The position numbers and the translations under genes were made by a program. A stretch of DNA of 64,000 nt from Takakia lepidozioides (Eukaryota > Streptophyta > Takakiopsida > Takakiales > Takakiaceae): positions 37,590,042 to 37,654,041 of the forward strand of contig CM060734.1 of assembly GCA_030704615.1 (NCBI GenBank). The letters run 5' to 3'. The stretch's first letter is position 1, and each line of letters begins with the position of its first letter. Below the pieces are notes generated by a model that was given only the letters and a program-made list of their open reading frames with translations, was not told the DNA's origin and did not search any database. This document shows, piece by piece, positions 1 through 11,866 of this stretch.

Positions 1-489
1 GGAAAGGTAGAAGCGAAGGACGACAACACGCACATTATTACCAGGAGGGAAGCTAGGCAGCAGGAACGGGTCACAGGGGAGGAAAAGATCGAGGAACACT
101 TGCAGATTGGTGGCTGCGATGCGATGCCCTAAATCCGGACGGATAGGATGACAGTGTGGCTTGACGGTCAGATGCGTGCCAGGTCATATGGGGTCTGCTT
201 GGGTCCGTCGGTTCGGTCTACTCTGTCGGCAGACCCCACAGACCTAGCCTGGGCAGACCCAGCTTGGGGCGGACACAACGGCGACCGCGAGCGGCTTGAG
301 CCGCGGGCCGGGGGCCACGGACTGTGGGTGCGGTGCTGCGGAGCTGCCGACGCGCTGCGCCACCCGGATGGCCGGTGCGGGGGGCGGGCACGGGGGTGAC
401 TCCGCGGCCGTGCGTCCGTGCGCGTTCTGGCCCGCACGTGAGACATAAACTCCCAATTATTCAAAAATGAGAGGCCTGATTTATTATTG
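1..489. other. No gene seen; GC-rich stretch
   Basis: Overlapping open frames on both strands lie in a very GC-rich patch around 240-440. They are compositional: no domain, start context or splice structure supports any of them. I see nothing else here. Confidence 0.5.
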
Positions 490-2618
490 ATTAATTTATT
501 TTTCCTTAACGGAAAGGGGAGGAAGCCCTTTAAGTCATATTAAGAAATCTTGAAAATTTAACCATGAAGGAGGCCATGAAGGCTTACATCACGAAGTGAT
601 AGGGTAGCATCCAGTACTTGTCCACCTAGGGGGAAGCTTTAGAGAAGGCATTGATTCATTGTCCATGGAGAACAACAAGCCTATCTAGAATTACTGCCAT
701 AAGCAGTAGCTCCGAGCACAAGGGGAACCTTGGTCAGGGAGAGAGCTACACTGAGAAGAAATCAAACTAAGTAACCATACATTCTACCATGTTATGAGAA
801 GTGTTCCCAGGGGAAACACGAACCAGGCAGAGATATGTGTTGTCCAGGGGAGATAGCAATTTAATCTGACTGCCCAACCAACAAGGAGGCCAAAGCACAA
901 AGCTCAGGGCCTCTAGCCCTGAACCTAGCATGAAATAAAAGTTGTACTATGAAGTAACTCAAAAAATAATGCACAGTCAAAATCCTGAGAGTAACCAGTG
1001 AACCAGAGACTAGGCCTGCAGGTGAATTGAAAGAAGGTAATCCTCCACAATTCAACCACAAGAAGATAAGCAAACCAAGGTGTCTGAGAGGGACATCTAT
1101 CTATTTAATGTTTCCTACACAGCGGCTCGAAGTTGAGATGTGCCTTGACCTTGGAATCTCTATTCTTTCGGCGGCGCTAGTTGATTTCCTCCACCTCGTC
1201 TGTGTGAACGGGAGAAGGCCACGGGCTAGGATAGTCGCCAGACATCAAGTGATCTATTGGCCCAATGGGACTATCTCCATCCCTGGAACTGAAGATGCCT
1301 CCAAAGGCCCAAGTGCTGTCAAAAGCATTGAGTAGGGCCGCTTGTCTGCGTAGAGCTAAGACCATCAAATCCCACAGTTTTCGACCTTGGACAATTAGAT
1401 CAAAGTGAAGTCTAGCAAGAGTGGCAAAGGGGCAGGGGTATTTACCATCAAACATCCAAGCACATCTTGACTTCCAAATGTGACAGATACACAAAGCTCT
1501 AAGACATTGCCAGAGTTAACAAGACAACCAGGGGACCCTGTTAGAAATGTTAAAAAGAAGAACGGATTGGTCAGTAGTAACCAAGGCCTTCTAGGGTAGG
1601 AAAAAAAACCGAATTCTTTTCCAGATTTGCTGGGCAAAGCTGCAGAAAATAAGGCAATGCTCTAATGACTCAGGTTGGCTGCTGGTGAGATAGTGCATAA
1701 ATCCAGGGGGGGAACCTGTATAGCTGAGGCAACAGGAAGAATGTGATGGGAGATTCGCCACATGAAAGCACTAATTTTAGCAGCTCTGTAAGTCATGCCA
1801 AATGTCTGCCCAATTATTTAGCCAGGCTCCTCGAGACAAAGTCAAATGGGCCAATTTTTTACACATCTTGGCCTCCTTTGCGTATTGAGGAAGGAGTAAG
1901 GAGTACCCTAGCTTGGCAGTACAAGAGAAAAATGGGGCGGAAAATAGGGGAGAGGGCACCAGACTCGGCAACAGAAAAGCCCAGCCCCGAGGCCACAGAA
2001 TTGCTGAGATGAGACAGAAAGATAATAACAAGGGATCCCACCCAAGCAGCCTCTCCAAGAAGAGGCCTGCCAATTATCACGGTCATCACGAAGTAAGGGG
2101 CCCCAACGAGAGTATTTACAGCATAAGAGATTTTAGGCCAGAGGTTAGAGAAACAATGTGAGCTAAACAAGGATGAGGAGAGGGGGGGGGGAAGAGTGCA
2201 CCAGCTGACCAGATGACAGCTACAGAGTTAAAACTTGCACATTCCCATCGAGTCCAAGGAAGGGAGCCGCTGACCAGAGCCTCATCGTCGAGCTGAAGAT
2301 TCCCAAATAAAGGTTGTTACATGACCTCTTCCCAACAGCTAGGGGGTGGTTGATAGTTAAAGAAACTCTCAGATTTTCACCCAAACACCCCAAATAGAGT
2401 GCCAAGCAGCAGAGCCAATGAAAGGTTTTCTATTGAGAGAGATAGCCAACGCAAGGAGTTTTTCCAAAGGGGGTCAGCCTTAGGTTTAGCAGCTTTCAAA
2501 TGGTTCCAGATCATAAAAACTTATAGGGGCCAGCATCTGGCATAAATGACCTAGGAATCCGCTTATCTAGCAAGGCCGTTATCTGAGAGTGAAGATCAAG
2601 GATACCCAGATGGGGGTT

Positions 2619-4519
2619 GCTACACCGCGAGCCTGTGAGCCCAGGAGCCCGTGAGCCCAGCATAGGCTCACGCCACGTCATCTATGAATTCCGAACTTAC
2701 AGGGCGTATTTCCGCGCAAGGCGCCTATAGCCGCGGATTGACTTACCCTTTTCAATCATTGCAGATAACGTCTTTTACATCCATCCCACCCCCAGCCCTC
2801 GTGTCGTAAACAACGATTTGATTAGTATTCGATTACCGAAGTGAGAGGAAATGAGGATGCTGGTTACATGAAGCTTTCTTACCAGTCCAAACGTAGTAGC
2901 AGCTTACAGTGCAGATCCCTAGACCCAAAAGTTAGCGGAGTGGAGTTGAGGCTTGGACACGTGAAAATCGCCCACATGGAATAGTGTAATTTAGATGTGG
3001 TGTACATACTAAGCCCTTGCATGTTTGAAATGGATGAATGTCCTTGTATTTGAATGAATCGGGATGGCCGGGATGAAATCAATGTATGCGGTTTGACTTG
3101 ACATAAGCGAATGCACTTTTGGCAGGTTCCCCCACAGATGCCTGAAAAGTAGTTTGTGGCACCCGCATACGTTTTGTTTTTTTTGTTCCCATGAAGATGC
3201 CCTGAAAGTAGTGTGCGGCACCGTACACTCCTTTCGGGGCATCTGCGGTGCATGTTTTCTTTGCAGCTGCCCACCCCACATACGTTTTTTTTTTTTTTTT
3301 TTGTTTTTTTTTTAATTCCCACACAGATGCCCTGAAAATAGTGTGCGGTGCCGCACACTGTTTTTAGGGCATCTGCGGAGCACATTTTCTCTGCAAATGC
3401 CCATCCCACACAAGGTTTTTATTTATTTTTTATGTTTTATTTTATTTTTAATAAATAAAAAATTATTAACATTTATTCGTTTTTTCGTTCCCTCGTAGAT
3501 GCCCGGAAAACAGTGTGCAGCCGCACACCGCACATTGTTTCTAGGGCTTCTGCGGGGCACGTTTACTGTGCAGATGGCCATCCCACAAGATGTTTTTATT
3601 TTTATTTTTTTGTTCCCTCGCAGCTGACCGGAAAACAGTGTGTGGCACCGCACACTGTTTTCAAGGCATCTGCGAGCACGTTTTCTTTGCATATGCCAAT
3701 CCCACACATTTTTATTTTTTTTTTGGTTTACCTTTCCCACGCTGATGCTCGAAAAACAGTGTGCGGCACCGCACACAGTTTTCAGGGCATTTGCGGTGTT
3801 TTTTTTCCTCTGTAGATGCCCATTCCACACACGTTTTGTTTTTCTTTTCGTTCCCACGCAGATGCCCTAAAAGTAGTCTGCGGTGCACGTCTTTTTTGCA
3901 GCTGCCCATCCCGCACACGGGGTTTTTTTTTTTTTTTTTCCCCGTTCCCATGCAGTTGCCCTCAAAATATTATGCGGTGCCGCACACTGTTTTCCGGGCA
4001 TCTGTGGTGTATGTTTTCTCTGCAGCTGCCCATCCCACACACGCAAATTTTTATTTTTTGCTTGACAAGTACACCAGCTCAGAACATTCTCTCGAAAGAC
4101 AAAAATAGATCTTCAGGTGAGGGGAGAGGCAAAGGAAAGAGGAAGGGGAAGTGAACCCAGACGGGTCTCTTTTTAGTGTCGGTTTGTTTGCAATATGCAG
4201 CTTAAGTTGGCAGACTGCACAACGTTGCAGTCAATGAGTCTCTTTTCATTATCGGTTTGTTTGGAATATGCAGCATAAGTCGACATACTGTAAATGCGTA
4301 TTCCCACGGTTATAGGTCCCTCGGGTATAGGTATCTTATCTTTCGCCAAATGTGTCATGACATCTGCTGACATGACGGACACTCACGCTTACGTGGTGTG
4401 AACGCCACGTCATGCAGAGGGAGCCTGGCTCACGCCACGTCAGCCAAGCGTGAGCTCAGCTCCCAGGCTCACGAGGCTAGGCTCACGCCATAGCTACGCT
4501 GTACCCAGACCTCCACGTT
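2619..4519. mobile_element. 1.9-kb non-coding element nested in the LINE
   Basis: LINE coding homology stops near 2618 and resumes near 4520, so the segment between is an insertion. Its two ends share imperfect inverted motifs. The left end has GAGCCTGTGAGCCCAGGAGC at about 2629. The reverse complement of the right end (about 4460-4490) has GAGCCTAGCCTCGTGAGCC followed by TGGGAGCT. A direct motif GGCTCACGCCACGTCA occurs inside both ends (about 2665 and 4428). The middle is the palindrome array described separately. There is no coding capacity beyond translations of the repeats. No clear target-site duplication was found, so the class (Mutator-like, other TIR element or fold-back element) is open. 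Confidence 0.5.
3115..4055. repeat. Tandem array of about 8 units, each built on a long palindrome
   Basis: About eight units of 90-140 bp. Each holds an arm close to GCAGATGCCCTGAAAACAGT followed by GTGCGGCACCGCAC and then the inverse arm ending AGGGCATCTGC, so one unit is an almost perfect inverted repeat of about 54 bp. A conserved spacer (GCAGCTGCCCATCCCACACA) and a variable poly-T run separate the palindromes. Units start near 3135, 3189, 3320, 3494, 3612, 3739, 3857 and 3949. The first and seventh lack part of the palindrome. Each transcribed unit could form a stable hairpin on either strand. Open frames across the array are just translated repeat. Confidence 0.85.
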
Positions 4520-5391
4520 TTTTTTTCTAATAGAGCTGGGACCAGGAAACTAGAGCCCTACAAGGAATAGCAGCATCTGTTGCTCCCAAAGAAAATTTCG
4601 AATCAAAGCTTTGATACTCTTGATAGTAGAGGCATCGGAACCAAACTGAGGCAATAAACCACAAGGAATCTTCCAAAATTTGGTTAACCACAAGAGCCCA
4701 GCCAGCCACGGTGAGCCTAGAGGAGAACCAGAAAGAAAGCTTTGACTTGAGATGAGTCAGGATAGGCTGAAACCTCTGCTCCAGAGAAAGACTGTGCCCA
4801 ATCAAGTAGCCGAGCAGCGAATGAGATCCACCATTACGTAACCAGGACAAGCCCCAATCATTACCCCGGAAAGGAAGATGGGAGGGGCCAGAAAGAGCAA
4901 GAAGAGATCATTAATAAATCTTTGGATTTACACCAGTTGACCTTAAACCCAGAGGCGAGGCAAAAGGAATTGAAAGTACTTACCAAAAGCATTGTCAATG
5001 TTGGACTGATGAACATTCTTGAGGAAGAGGGTGGTGTCGTCAGCATAACAAGAGATTTTGAGGTTGAAGATAGCACCCAGATGCAGGATGGCTAGTCCAT
5101 GAATCACAAGATGCGCATCGAACAGGCCAAGCAATTAGTAGCAATAATAAAAAGAAATGAGGATATATAGAGGACAACCTTGCCGAACAGATCTCTTGAG
5201 AGGGAAGGATTTTGAAAGATAACCATTGGTGATAACACGCCTGGAGGCAGAGGAGAGGAGGAGACAAACCCAGGAAATAAAAAAAGGTGGTAGACCTATT
5301 TTATGATGAGCCCCATTTAAAAAAACTAGTTGATGCGGTCAAAGGCCTTTTCAAAATCAAGCATAACCACTGCGAGAGGTTGACCAAAAGA

Positions 5392-5840
5392 CACTACAGC
5401 AAATGGGGGGGAGGGGGGGGTTTGCAACGCCTAAAATAAAAAATAATAAAATAATAAAAACACTGTGACGCCTCGGCCTTGCAAAAGCGTCAGTGAGGGC
5501 ACCCCAGCACCTCTGCGACGCCATGGCGTCGCAACAACATCACCACAATGAGAGTTTGTTTTTTTATTTTTTCTTTGGGCTTTGCGGCCTTCAACTTTGC
5601 AAAAACGTTGTTGGGGGCGCCCCGCGCTGGGACGGCCAACGCTGCGACGCCGGGGGGTCGCAATGGTGTTATAGTCAACTTAGGTCATCATAGGGATGTC
5701 GCTTGGGGCGCCTGGCGGTGGGAGAGTGCAACAATAGCGACAATGTTGGGGCTGGGGCTAGGGCTGGGCACTAAGGCTGTGGAGGTTGCAACTCTCGGGC
5801 GTCACAAGAGGGACCCCTTAGAAAGAACTTGAAGGAAATC
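5392..5840. mobile_element. Possible CACTA-type terminus with subterminal motifs
   Basis: CACTACAGCAAAT starts exactly where LINE homology ends and is followed by a G-run. Next comes sequence with repeated GCGACGCC / GGCGTCGCA motifs in both orientations (about 5515-5535, 5650-5670, 5795). CACTA elements begin with CACTA and carry short repeated subterminal motifs. No matching inverted end was found in the window. The link to the Tnp2 gene at 22.8-26 kb is therefore unproven. Confidence 0.35.
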
Positions 5841-5879
5841 TTCATATGTAACCCTATTTTAAGTAATTCCGGATTTTTG

Positions 5880-7260
5880 GCTTAAATCCGGACCAAACTT
5901 AATATATAACATAATTAAAATTATTTCAGGTATTAATAATAATATCGTGGAATATTGAGTCATTTAACTTGTGAAGTTGCACAATCCATTCATGTAACAT
6001 CGAATGGTAAGTCGAATGACGTACTTTGCATCAGAAAATTATAAAGATAAGATCGATTGAATGAAATTATTGATAGATGTATGACGTAAACAGATGATTC
6101 AAGAATATAATATACAAATGAAAAGTAAACATCCATACCATGCTTACAGTATAGTAGTACCATGAACCAATGTATTGCAAGTTTTCAATTGATGGATTAA
6201 AACGTTGAATGGAATAAGGTTGGATTTCAATGAAACCTGTGAATTATGTTTCAAAATATTTAGGGATCATTCCGATATTCATATGAGAACCAAATATTGT
6301 GGAAGAGTGTCATGTAGATTCAACTATAAAGTCATTGAACCAAGCTGGAATTAGGTTTTAGGTTATAGAGTTTGGCTAGGGTACATTGAAACATAGTACT
6401 TGATATGAATGAAAAAAAAAAATATGGGAAAGTGTACAGATGACTTGGCACCTATGAAAATTTGTTAATGAAATATCCCAACCACAGATTGTATCCAAAT
6501 TTCTATGAGGAATGTGAATCAAACAGTGGAGTTTGGTTTAGGGTTTAGGGTTTTAGAAAACTGTAAATGGACAAACAATTATGGTTTACCCATATGTAGA
6601 ACAATTCATGAAATATTATCCCCACCACTTCGACGTACCCAAAATTGGAAGTAATAAATAAATAAGCATCAAACATTGAAATTAGGTTTTAGGGTATAGA
6701 GTTTGCGAGGGTACTAACCATAGTACTTGGTATGAATGGAAAAGAAAATATTGGGAAGGGTACAGATGACTTGTCACCTATGATTTAGGGTTTAGGGAAT
6801 AAAATTTCTCAACCACAAATTGTATCTAATCTATGAAGAATGCGCATCAAACAATGGAGTTACGTTTAAGGGCTTAGGGTTTAGGGTTTAGAGAACTATA
6901 AATGGACAAACAATTATGGAATGTGAGTATTTACGTGGAGGTCGTACAACAATTCAGGAAATATCCCCTCCACTTCGACCGCACCCAAAATTGGAAGCAA
7001 TAAATTAAATAGGCATCAGACATTGGAATTAGGTTTTAGGGTACGGAGTTGAGTAGTGTAGTAAACATACTACTGGGTATGAATGGACCAAAAAATCTGG
7101 GAAAGTGTACAAGTGACTTGTCACCTAAGAAATTAGACTTGAATGAAATATCCCAAGGGCCATTCTATTATGCCCAACCTTGTAACCCTTGAAGAATGCG
7201 CATCAAACATTTGAATTAGGTTTAGGGTATATGGTTTAAGGTGAGGACAATGTAAGGACT
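5880..7260 (+). repeat. AT-rich block, inverted partner of 26640-27690
   Basis: Several stretches match the reverse complement of 26640-27690 in the same order. ATTAAAATTATTTCAGG followed by TATTAATAATA (from 5914) matches 27645-27683. ATTCATGTAACATCGAATGG followed by AAGTCGAAT (about 5989-6017) matches 27495-27525. TCGATTGAAT (about 6053) has a counterpart in the right block. AAATGGACAAACAA with telomere-like TTTAGGG words matches the two repeat units at 26877 and 27139. Divergence is high, with indels of about 100 bp. I read these as the decayed long terminal inverted repeats of one large element, but two copies of a common repeat in opposite orientation would also fit. Confidence 0.5.
6340..7250 (+). 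repeat. About 340-bp tandem repeat with TTTAGGG words
   Basis: ATTAGGTTTT recurs at 6350, 6681 and 7028, with a truncated copy at 7214. Shared in order within each unit are the motifs GTATAGAGTTTG, AGTACTTGGTATGAATGG, GGGAAAGTGTACAGATGACT, AACCACAGATTGTATC and AAATGGACAAACAATTATGG. That is about 2.6 copies of a unit of 331-347 bp. TTTAGGG runs occur in each unit but are short and interrupted, so this is not a telomere. Confidence 0.7.
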
Positions 7261-7953
7261 GAAGGCCCCAGAAGTATTGTCTTTAGAAGGTCCTAATAAA
7301 ATAAACAGACCCAAGATAAATTGACCTGAGATGACACGGAATAACGGGTGGCAAAGCGAGGTTCAGGACTGATTAGTGACGAAGAAAATTGAGAAGAATC
7401 TTAAGATAGTCCGAAAAGGCAGTAAAAGAAATGTAACTCTGTACTTAAAACCAGACTTACAGAAAGCTACTGACGAGTAATGGGAGAAGATTCACAAGAT
7501 TCAGAAGCAGTAAACCGCGAGAAAGCTTGTCCATTGAAGCAACAACTTTCACAAATTGCCACGCGGTTTATACTCGGGACATTTTTTAGACCAATCATAT
7601 TGAGCCCAACAATACGACCATGTGGACCGAGAATGAAGGAGATGGACGAATTTGTTGAGGAGAAGACACTTTGGTGAGAACCAGAGAACCAAAAGAAATG
7701 GATGTAATGTGAGAGAGGAACTGCAAAGAGAAGGAAGCAGTGACATCAGGAAAACTAGGAACTCCGAAGTCCGGATGATCACTCGAGGTTCCTGAAACGT
7801 TACAGAGATGAGGTCCGGGAAAAAGCTGGTGGCTAGCAAAGAAGGTAGATTAATATTTGAACACGTGAAGAGAAACAAATGGAGAGTGGAGGTAAAACAT
7901 TAGTTTTATTCTTGAAAACATGCCAATGAGTGAACCTCCACAATATGTCCTTG

Positions 7954-10900
7954 TCAACCTTGTTCTCCGCCCGAGGTTGCATTGTCTTCATTGTTTGACT
8001 GTTGATTGGCCTCATCCAAATTTGCTCGTGCTTTCTCCGCCTCCACCGCGGTAATTTTCTTAGAGCTATTACGTGTCATGTTTTTTCTGGCGGGCATTGT
8101 CCAAACGACAGAGTTAATGTGAATCCACTGAGGGGGATCATCTGGATTGAACTCCCGAACTTTGGACCAACAATCTCTGTACCTGTCCAAATCGGAAGGG
8201 CTACCTCCTTTTTTGGGTCTCCACCATTCGACGTGAACCTTTTTAAAATTCTTGGATCCTTTGTCGCGGACCACATCTGATATTGCCATTCCCATCCAAA
8301 CTGGAAACGTCACAGTATCTACTGGTCGAACCAAGACGAAGAATCCGTTCTCAATGTCCTTGAACGGATTTAGAGGCTGCTTCGGTCTATCACACCGGGG
8401 GCCACAATACGGCTCCATGACTTCATCTTCTTCCGACAGATCATCCTCCACAGGTGTATGGATTTCGGCTCTGTGGTGGTTGACAGCCCACTTGGTTGAG
8501 GGCCAAAAACCCTCTTTAAGCGCGATTGAATGTCGTGATTCTCTAGGAATGGGAAGATCAAGTTCTGCAAGGATTGCTTCCCAGTATTGATCATACTGTA
8601 TCATGATGTCACGATAATGATCGTCAAGCAACATCCATTTCTTCCAGAACTCCCTGTATTTTTTAATTCCAGTTTTGATAAAAGACTGTTTATCGGATGA
8701 GTCATCTCCCACACCCCAAATTGGTGTTTTTTTTACAGCCCTGGGTTGTACTGCTACAGGCAACTTTGGAGATCCATCGGGATTCGACTTCCACATCTTC
8801 ACCGCATTTTTTTTGGGGAGCCACTCATAATCAGTAGCAAACTTCTTGAACTTCATGACAGGCCAACCATCTTCATCTACATAGAATCGAAATACATAAT
8901 ACATGCATTTCTGTTTGCCCAACTAAAGCCTCTTTTCCATCGAGAATGCAACCGTCCACATACGCCTTGAAATCTGGCACCTCTTGAATGATTTGAGGAA
9001 TAAAAAGCAGATCTTGAGATATCATAAAAAACCTCATAAGATCGGAGAGAACGTAGATGTTAATTTGCTTCAGCTTCTTCGATAAATAACTGAAGAATCC
9101 GTCGATGTCCTCATGGGTATGGCCAACCATGAGAAATCCCATCTGAATCTCCTCAAACACTCCTCTCACAGCTAGGAGCGCCAGCATCCACCTGTTTTTG
9201 TTTTCCTTCACGCAGTTGTCCAACTGCAGGTAGAGTCTTCGCGGAAGTGAGACTTTTCTTTTTTTCTTCTCCTTATCGCCGAAAGGTTTCAGGACGTCGA
9301 GACACCTCGAGTTACGCTTCATGAGAGATTCGAAAAAGGAATTATGAGGTGGGTGGTCAAAGATGTTACGACTTTTGTGGCAAGAGGGCTTCTCTAGTTG
9401 GCGGAGGCATCTTGCTAGAGAGCCAATCGTGAAGTTCGGGTCTCCCAGCCAGAAGTCCAGAGAGTACTGTCCGTAGGCTCCGTCCCCGTAGCCGTGGGTG
9501 ACCATGCCGGTTAGCGAGATTGGAAACTGACCTAAGCCAGAGACCATCTTGTTCGTCGTCTGCAACCTTGGAATAGCTGTTGTCATGGTTTTAGTCATGG
9601 TTATCTAGAATTACCTACTTCTAGATAACTAGGACATTTTAGATATTTATATTTATATTTTGTGTGTTGGGACTTCATTTGGTCTCACATGCCAAGTGAG
9701 GTGTCGAGCCTCACTTGAGACATGGAGATAGGTTTTCCCCTTGTGAGTGTTGAGGAGGCTCATATTCTTGTAGTTGAGCCTCCATGAGCTTCTCTCACCT
9801 CCATAGCTCTAGGTATTGAGAGGGAGTGTGTTGAGGGCTTTGTAGGGTGGATTCCTTTAGCAAAGGTGCCCTTGGCTTGACTTAGTTTATGTGATAGAGT
9901 GGATTTCACTTGGAAGGACTAGGGCTTGTTCTTCATGTGATTGCTTCATGCTTTGAGAGCTTTCGTTGTCTTCTACTTCTCTCATTTCTCATCTCTTATC
10001 ACTACAAGAAGATTGTGGTATAGCTTTCTAGGATTGTGTGCTTAGATTGTGTGGTGGACAACGATGTATGTTGTGGCACGATGCTTAGGTGCACGACACT
10101 GTTTTCCGATGATCCATCTTGTCATGAATGATGCAGAGGAACTCGGATGGCATCATAGCTGACTCATTCCTCCAGCTGTGATAGAGTCTCTTGCAAGACT
10201 CCTGAAGCCTAAGGTGCTTATCAAGTGCTTTCTTGTGCGAGGCCTGCTCATCGCTACGTTTGACCGACTTTTTGATTAGGTCTTTGAGCATCTCATAGTC
10301 TGTGCATTTGGCAAACGTGCTACCACTTTTTCTAACCTCGACATTGGGAAAAATCCGTTGTCTGATTCTGCTGACGGCTGCATGGGAGATAGGCTTCAAC
10401 CCACATATTTTATTCGTCTGCAAGATAGATAGGGGGAAATGAACCTTGCGTGATCACCCGAGCTTTAATAGTGAGAGGTCTGATACATTGCGTGGAAGCA
10501 AAACAGGGAAGGTCCCTAAAAATATAGAATTCGGAAAATGGTAAAAAAAAAAAAAAACTGACCTCACACTCCTCATGAATTTTTTTCCAGTTCAGTTCAG
10601 GTGGCAGAACTCGAAGAGTATCTCTCCGTCCGTCTCCAATACAACGGGTCTTATGAGGCATGAGATCGGAATTTCCGTTTATAATCGACATTAAGTTTCC
10701 TTCAGCTTGACGAGTTTGTGGACGGGGCCGTTTCACTCCGGAATTCCCGTGCAATGATGTAACCACACCCTCTCTGCTTAATTTTTTGTATTCCATGTAG
10801 GTTGAACGACCGATTCCGTGAATTGTCCACCAAGTAGTCTCACACACATCAACACCCTCAATGGTTATGTAGGCCTTTGTCGAAACCCCGTCGATTCGAT

Positions 10901-11144
10901 GAAGTCTTTTGGGAACATCAAAACCGAGCTCTCTCCGTTCGTCGTAAGAGGATCCCCAATAAGCGGTCCGGATAGCGAGTGTTTTTCTCCAGTCGAAATA
11001 TTGGCAACACTGTAAATTGCAACATTGTTTGCTGCTGACTTCTCGAACTGCCTGCAGAAAGAGGCGAGTATTTATCTTTTTGGAATCGTCTTTTTTCGGA
11101 TCTTTTTTTGGTCTGTTGAAATGCCGGTATGCTGCTTTTTTCAC
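7954..11144 (-). pseudogene. DUF7869-type transposon gene, interrupted
   Basis: The minus strand encodes a large transposon protein of the DUF7869 type, known from mosses, algae and other eukaryotes. The first exon (11144-10563) has a Cys-rich stretch (QCCNLQCCQYF) and then TIEGVDVCETTWWTIHGIG, VKRPRPQTRQAEGNLM and RRDTLRVLPPELNWKKIHEE. It ends at a GTCAGT donor. The next exon starts at 10417 (acceptor TTGCAG) and carries the helical linker to IIHDKMDHRKT. The rest follows after a 508-bp insertion: TIGSLARCLRQLE, then LYLQLDNC and VGHTHEDIDGFFSYLSKKLK, which resemble an RNase H-like catalytic core with Asp/His ligands, then IIQEVPDFKAYVDG. A one-base frameshift near 8900-8920 separates this from FRFYVDEDGWPVMKFKKFATD and the C-terminal domain (VHVEWWRPKKG). 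The insertion plus the frameshift make this copy unlikely to work, although long frames remain. Confidence 0.7.
9593..10100. mobile_element. 508-bp insertion with GTTTT target duplication
   Basis: The sequence is flanked by GTTTT on both sides (9588-9592 and 10101-10105). Removing it with one GTTTT copy rejoins the DUF7869 frame (DKMDHRKT to TAIPRLQ). Inside are several short inverted repeats: TTATCTAGA...TCTAGATAA at the left edge, AGTGAGG...CCTCACT near 9700 and GGAGGCTC...GAGCCTCC near 9755. A 5-bp duplication suits a solo LTR, but the ends read AGT...ACT rather than TG...CA, so it may be another small element. It has no coding content. Confidence 0.7.
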
Positions 11145-11210
11145 ACCTTTCTCGTTGTGACCAATATATGTTTGTTCCCGGCTATTGATGAGACTGTGAA
11201 GCTCATGTGA

Positions 11211-11866
11211 CTATGTCCTACCACTATCAATCAACCGAGTCTGCGTCAATGGCCAGTTCACGAGACACATGAGATTGGCCAAACCGCCATTCAAAATCCT
11301 TGTAATGAGCACCCCGACGTGATGTTCTCCAACTTTCTCATAAAGTATCACATCATCAGGATGACATGCTTGAATTTTGCCCTTCGTGCAAAGCACTTTG
11401 TTCATCTCCAAGGAGAATACACAATTTATTTCTCCAACTGTCTCTATCCATAACAACATCATTATTCGGAGACGGCCTTGACATGTCAGATTCAATTTGT
11501 TCATTGAATTTTGGATGGTAATCAGCCGCAGATGTCAATTCGACCTCCGAGAACTGAGGAACCTCATTGTTGGTGTTGGTGTCAGTCCCAGTATCTTTTT
11601 GAATTTGCACCACATCCCAAACGACAAGTTTTCCGATTGCTTCTCCCAAAGAGTCCGCATCCATGTGCGGATATGGCAACAATACAGAAGAATGTGCCGG
11701 ATCGCAAGACACTATAACAACAGATATTGTGGACCCGTTTAGATGTCGTCCATGGCAACTTCCGCAAACCAGTCACGTTGAGACATTCTGTTGTTGCGAC
11801 GATAGAGTTCGAGCCCTGAAGAGTGAGGAAAACTTGTTGACCAGTTTGGAACAACGACATTTCCAC
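11211..11866 (-). pseudogene. Upstream exon-like frames of the DUF7869 element
   Basis: Two overlapping minus-strand frames look coding but change frame. One (11712-11356) contains DADSLGEAIGKLVVWDVVQI and a region rich in Asn and Thr, ending LCILLGDEQ. The other (to 11211) contains CHPDDVILYEKVGEHHVGVL. They lie directly upstream of the DUF7869 exon in the same orientation and may be its 5' exons. I do not recognise a domain. Confidence 0.3.

Larger units (their letters stand above)
490..5391 (-). mobile_element. L1-like LINE remnant, split by a nested insert
   Basis: Minus-strand reading gives pieces of a plant L1-type non-LTR retrotransposon, in order. At about 5390-5320 is the reverse-transcriptase motif LDFEKAFDRI after GQPLAVVM. 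At about 5050-5030 is the catalytic YADD box (CYADDTTLFLKN). At 4850-4620 is a C-terminal RT block with SLSLEQRFQPILTHLK and RLTVAGWALVVNQIL. At 2170-1180 is the rest of the C terminus, including the zf-RVT-like stretch CHIWKSRCAWMFDG near 1485-1445. Stops and frameshifts break every part. The low-coordinate end near 490-545, with an A/T tail beside GGAAGCCCTTTAA, resembles the 3' end of such LINEs. The upstream part (endonuclease, ORF1) is missing: homology stops at 5392, where CACTAC begins. Sequence at 2619-4519 does not belong to it. Presumably dead. Confidence 0.75.

Noticed and set aside
168-464. Overlapping ORFs in GC-rich DNA
   Set aside because: They occur in several frames on both strands with no motif, as expected from base composition.
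3115-4055. CRISPR-like array
   Set aside because: Units are long palindromes with poly-T spacers in plant LINE context, spacers are not unique, and there are no cas genes.
6340-7250. Interstitial telomere
   Set aside because: TTTAGGG words are short and interrupted and sit inside a 340-bp unit.
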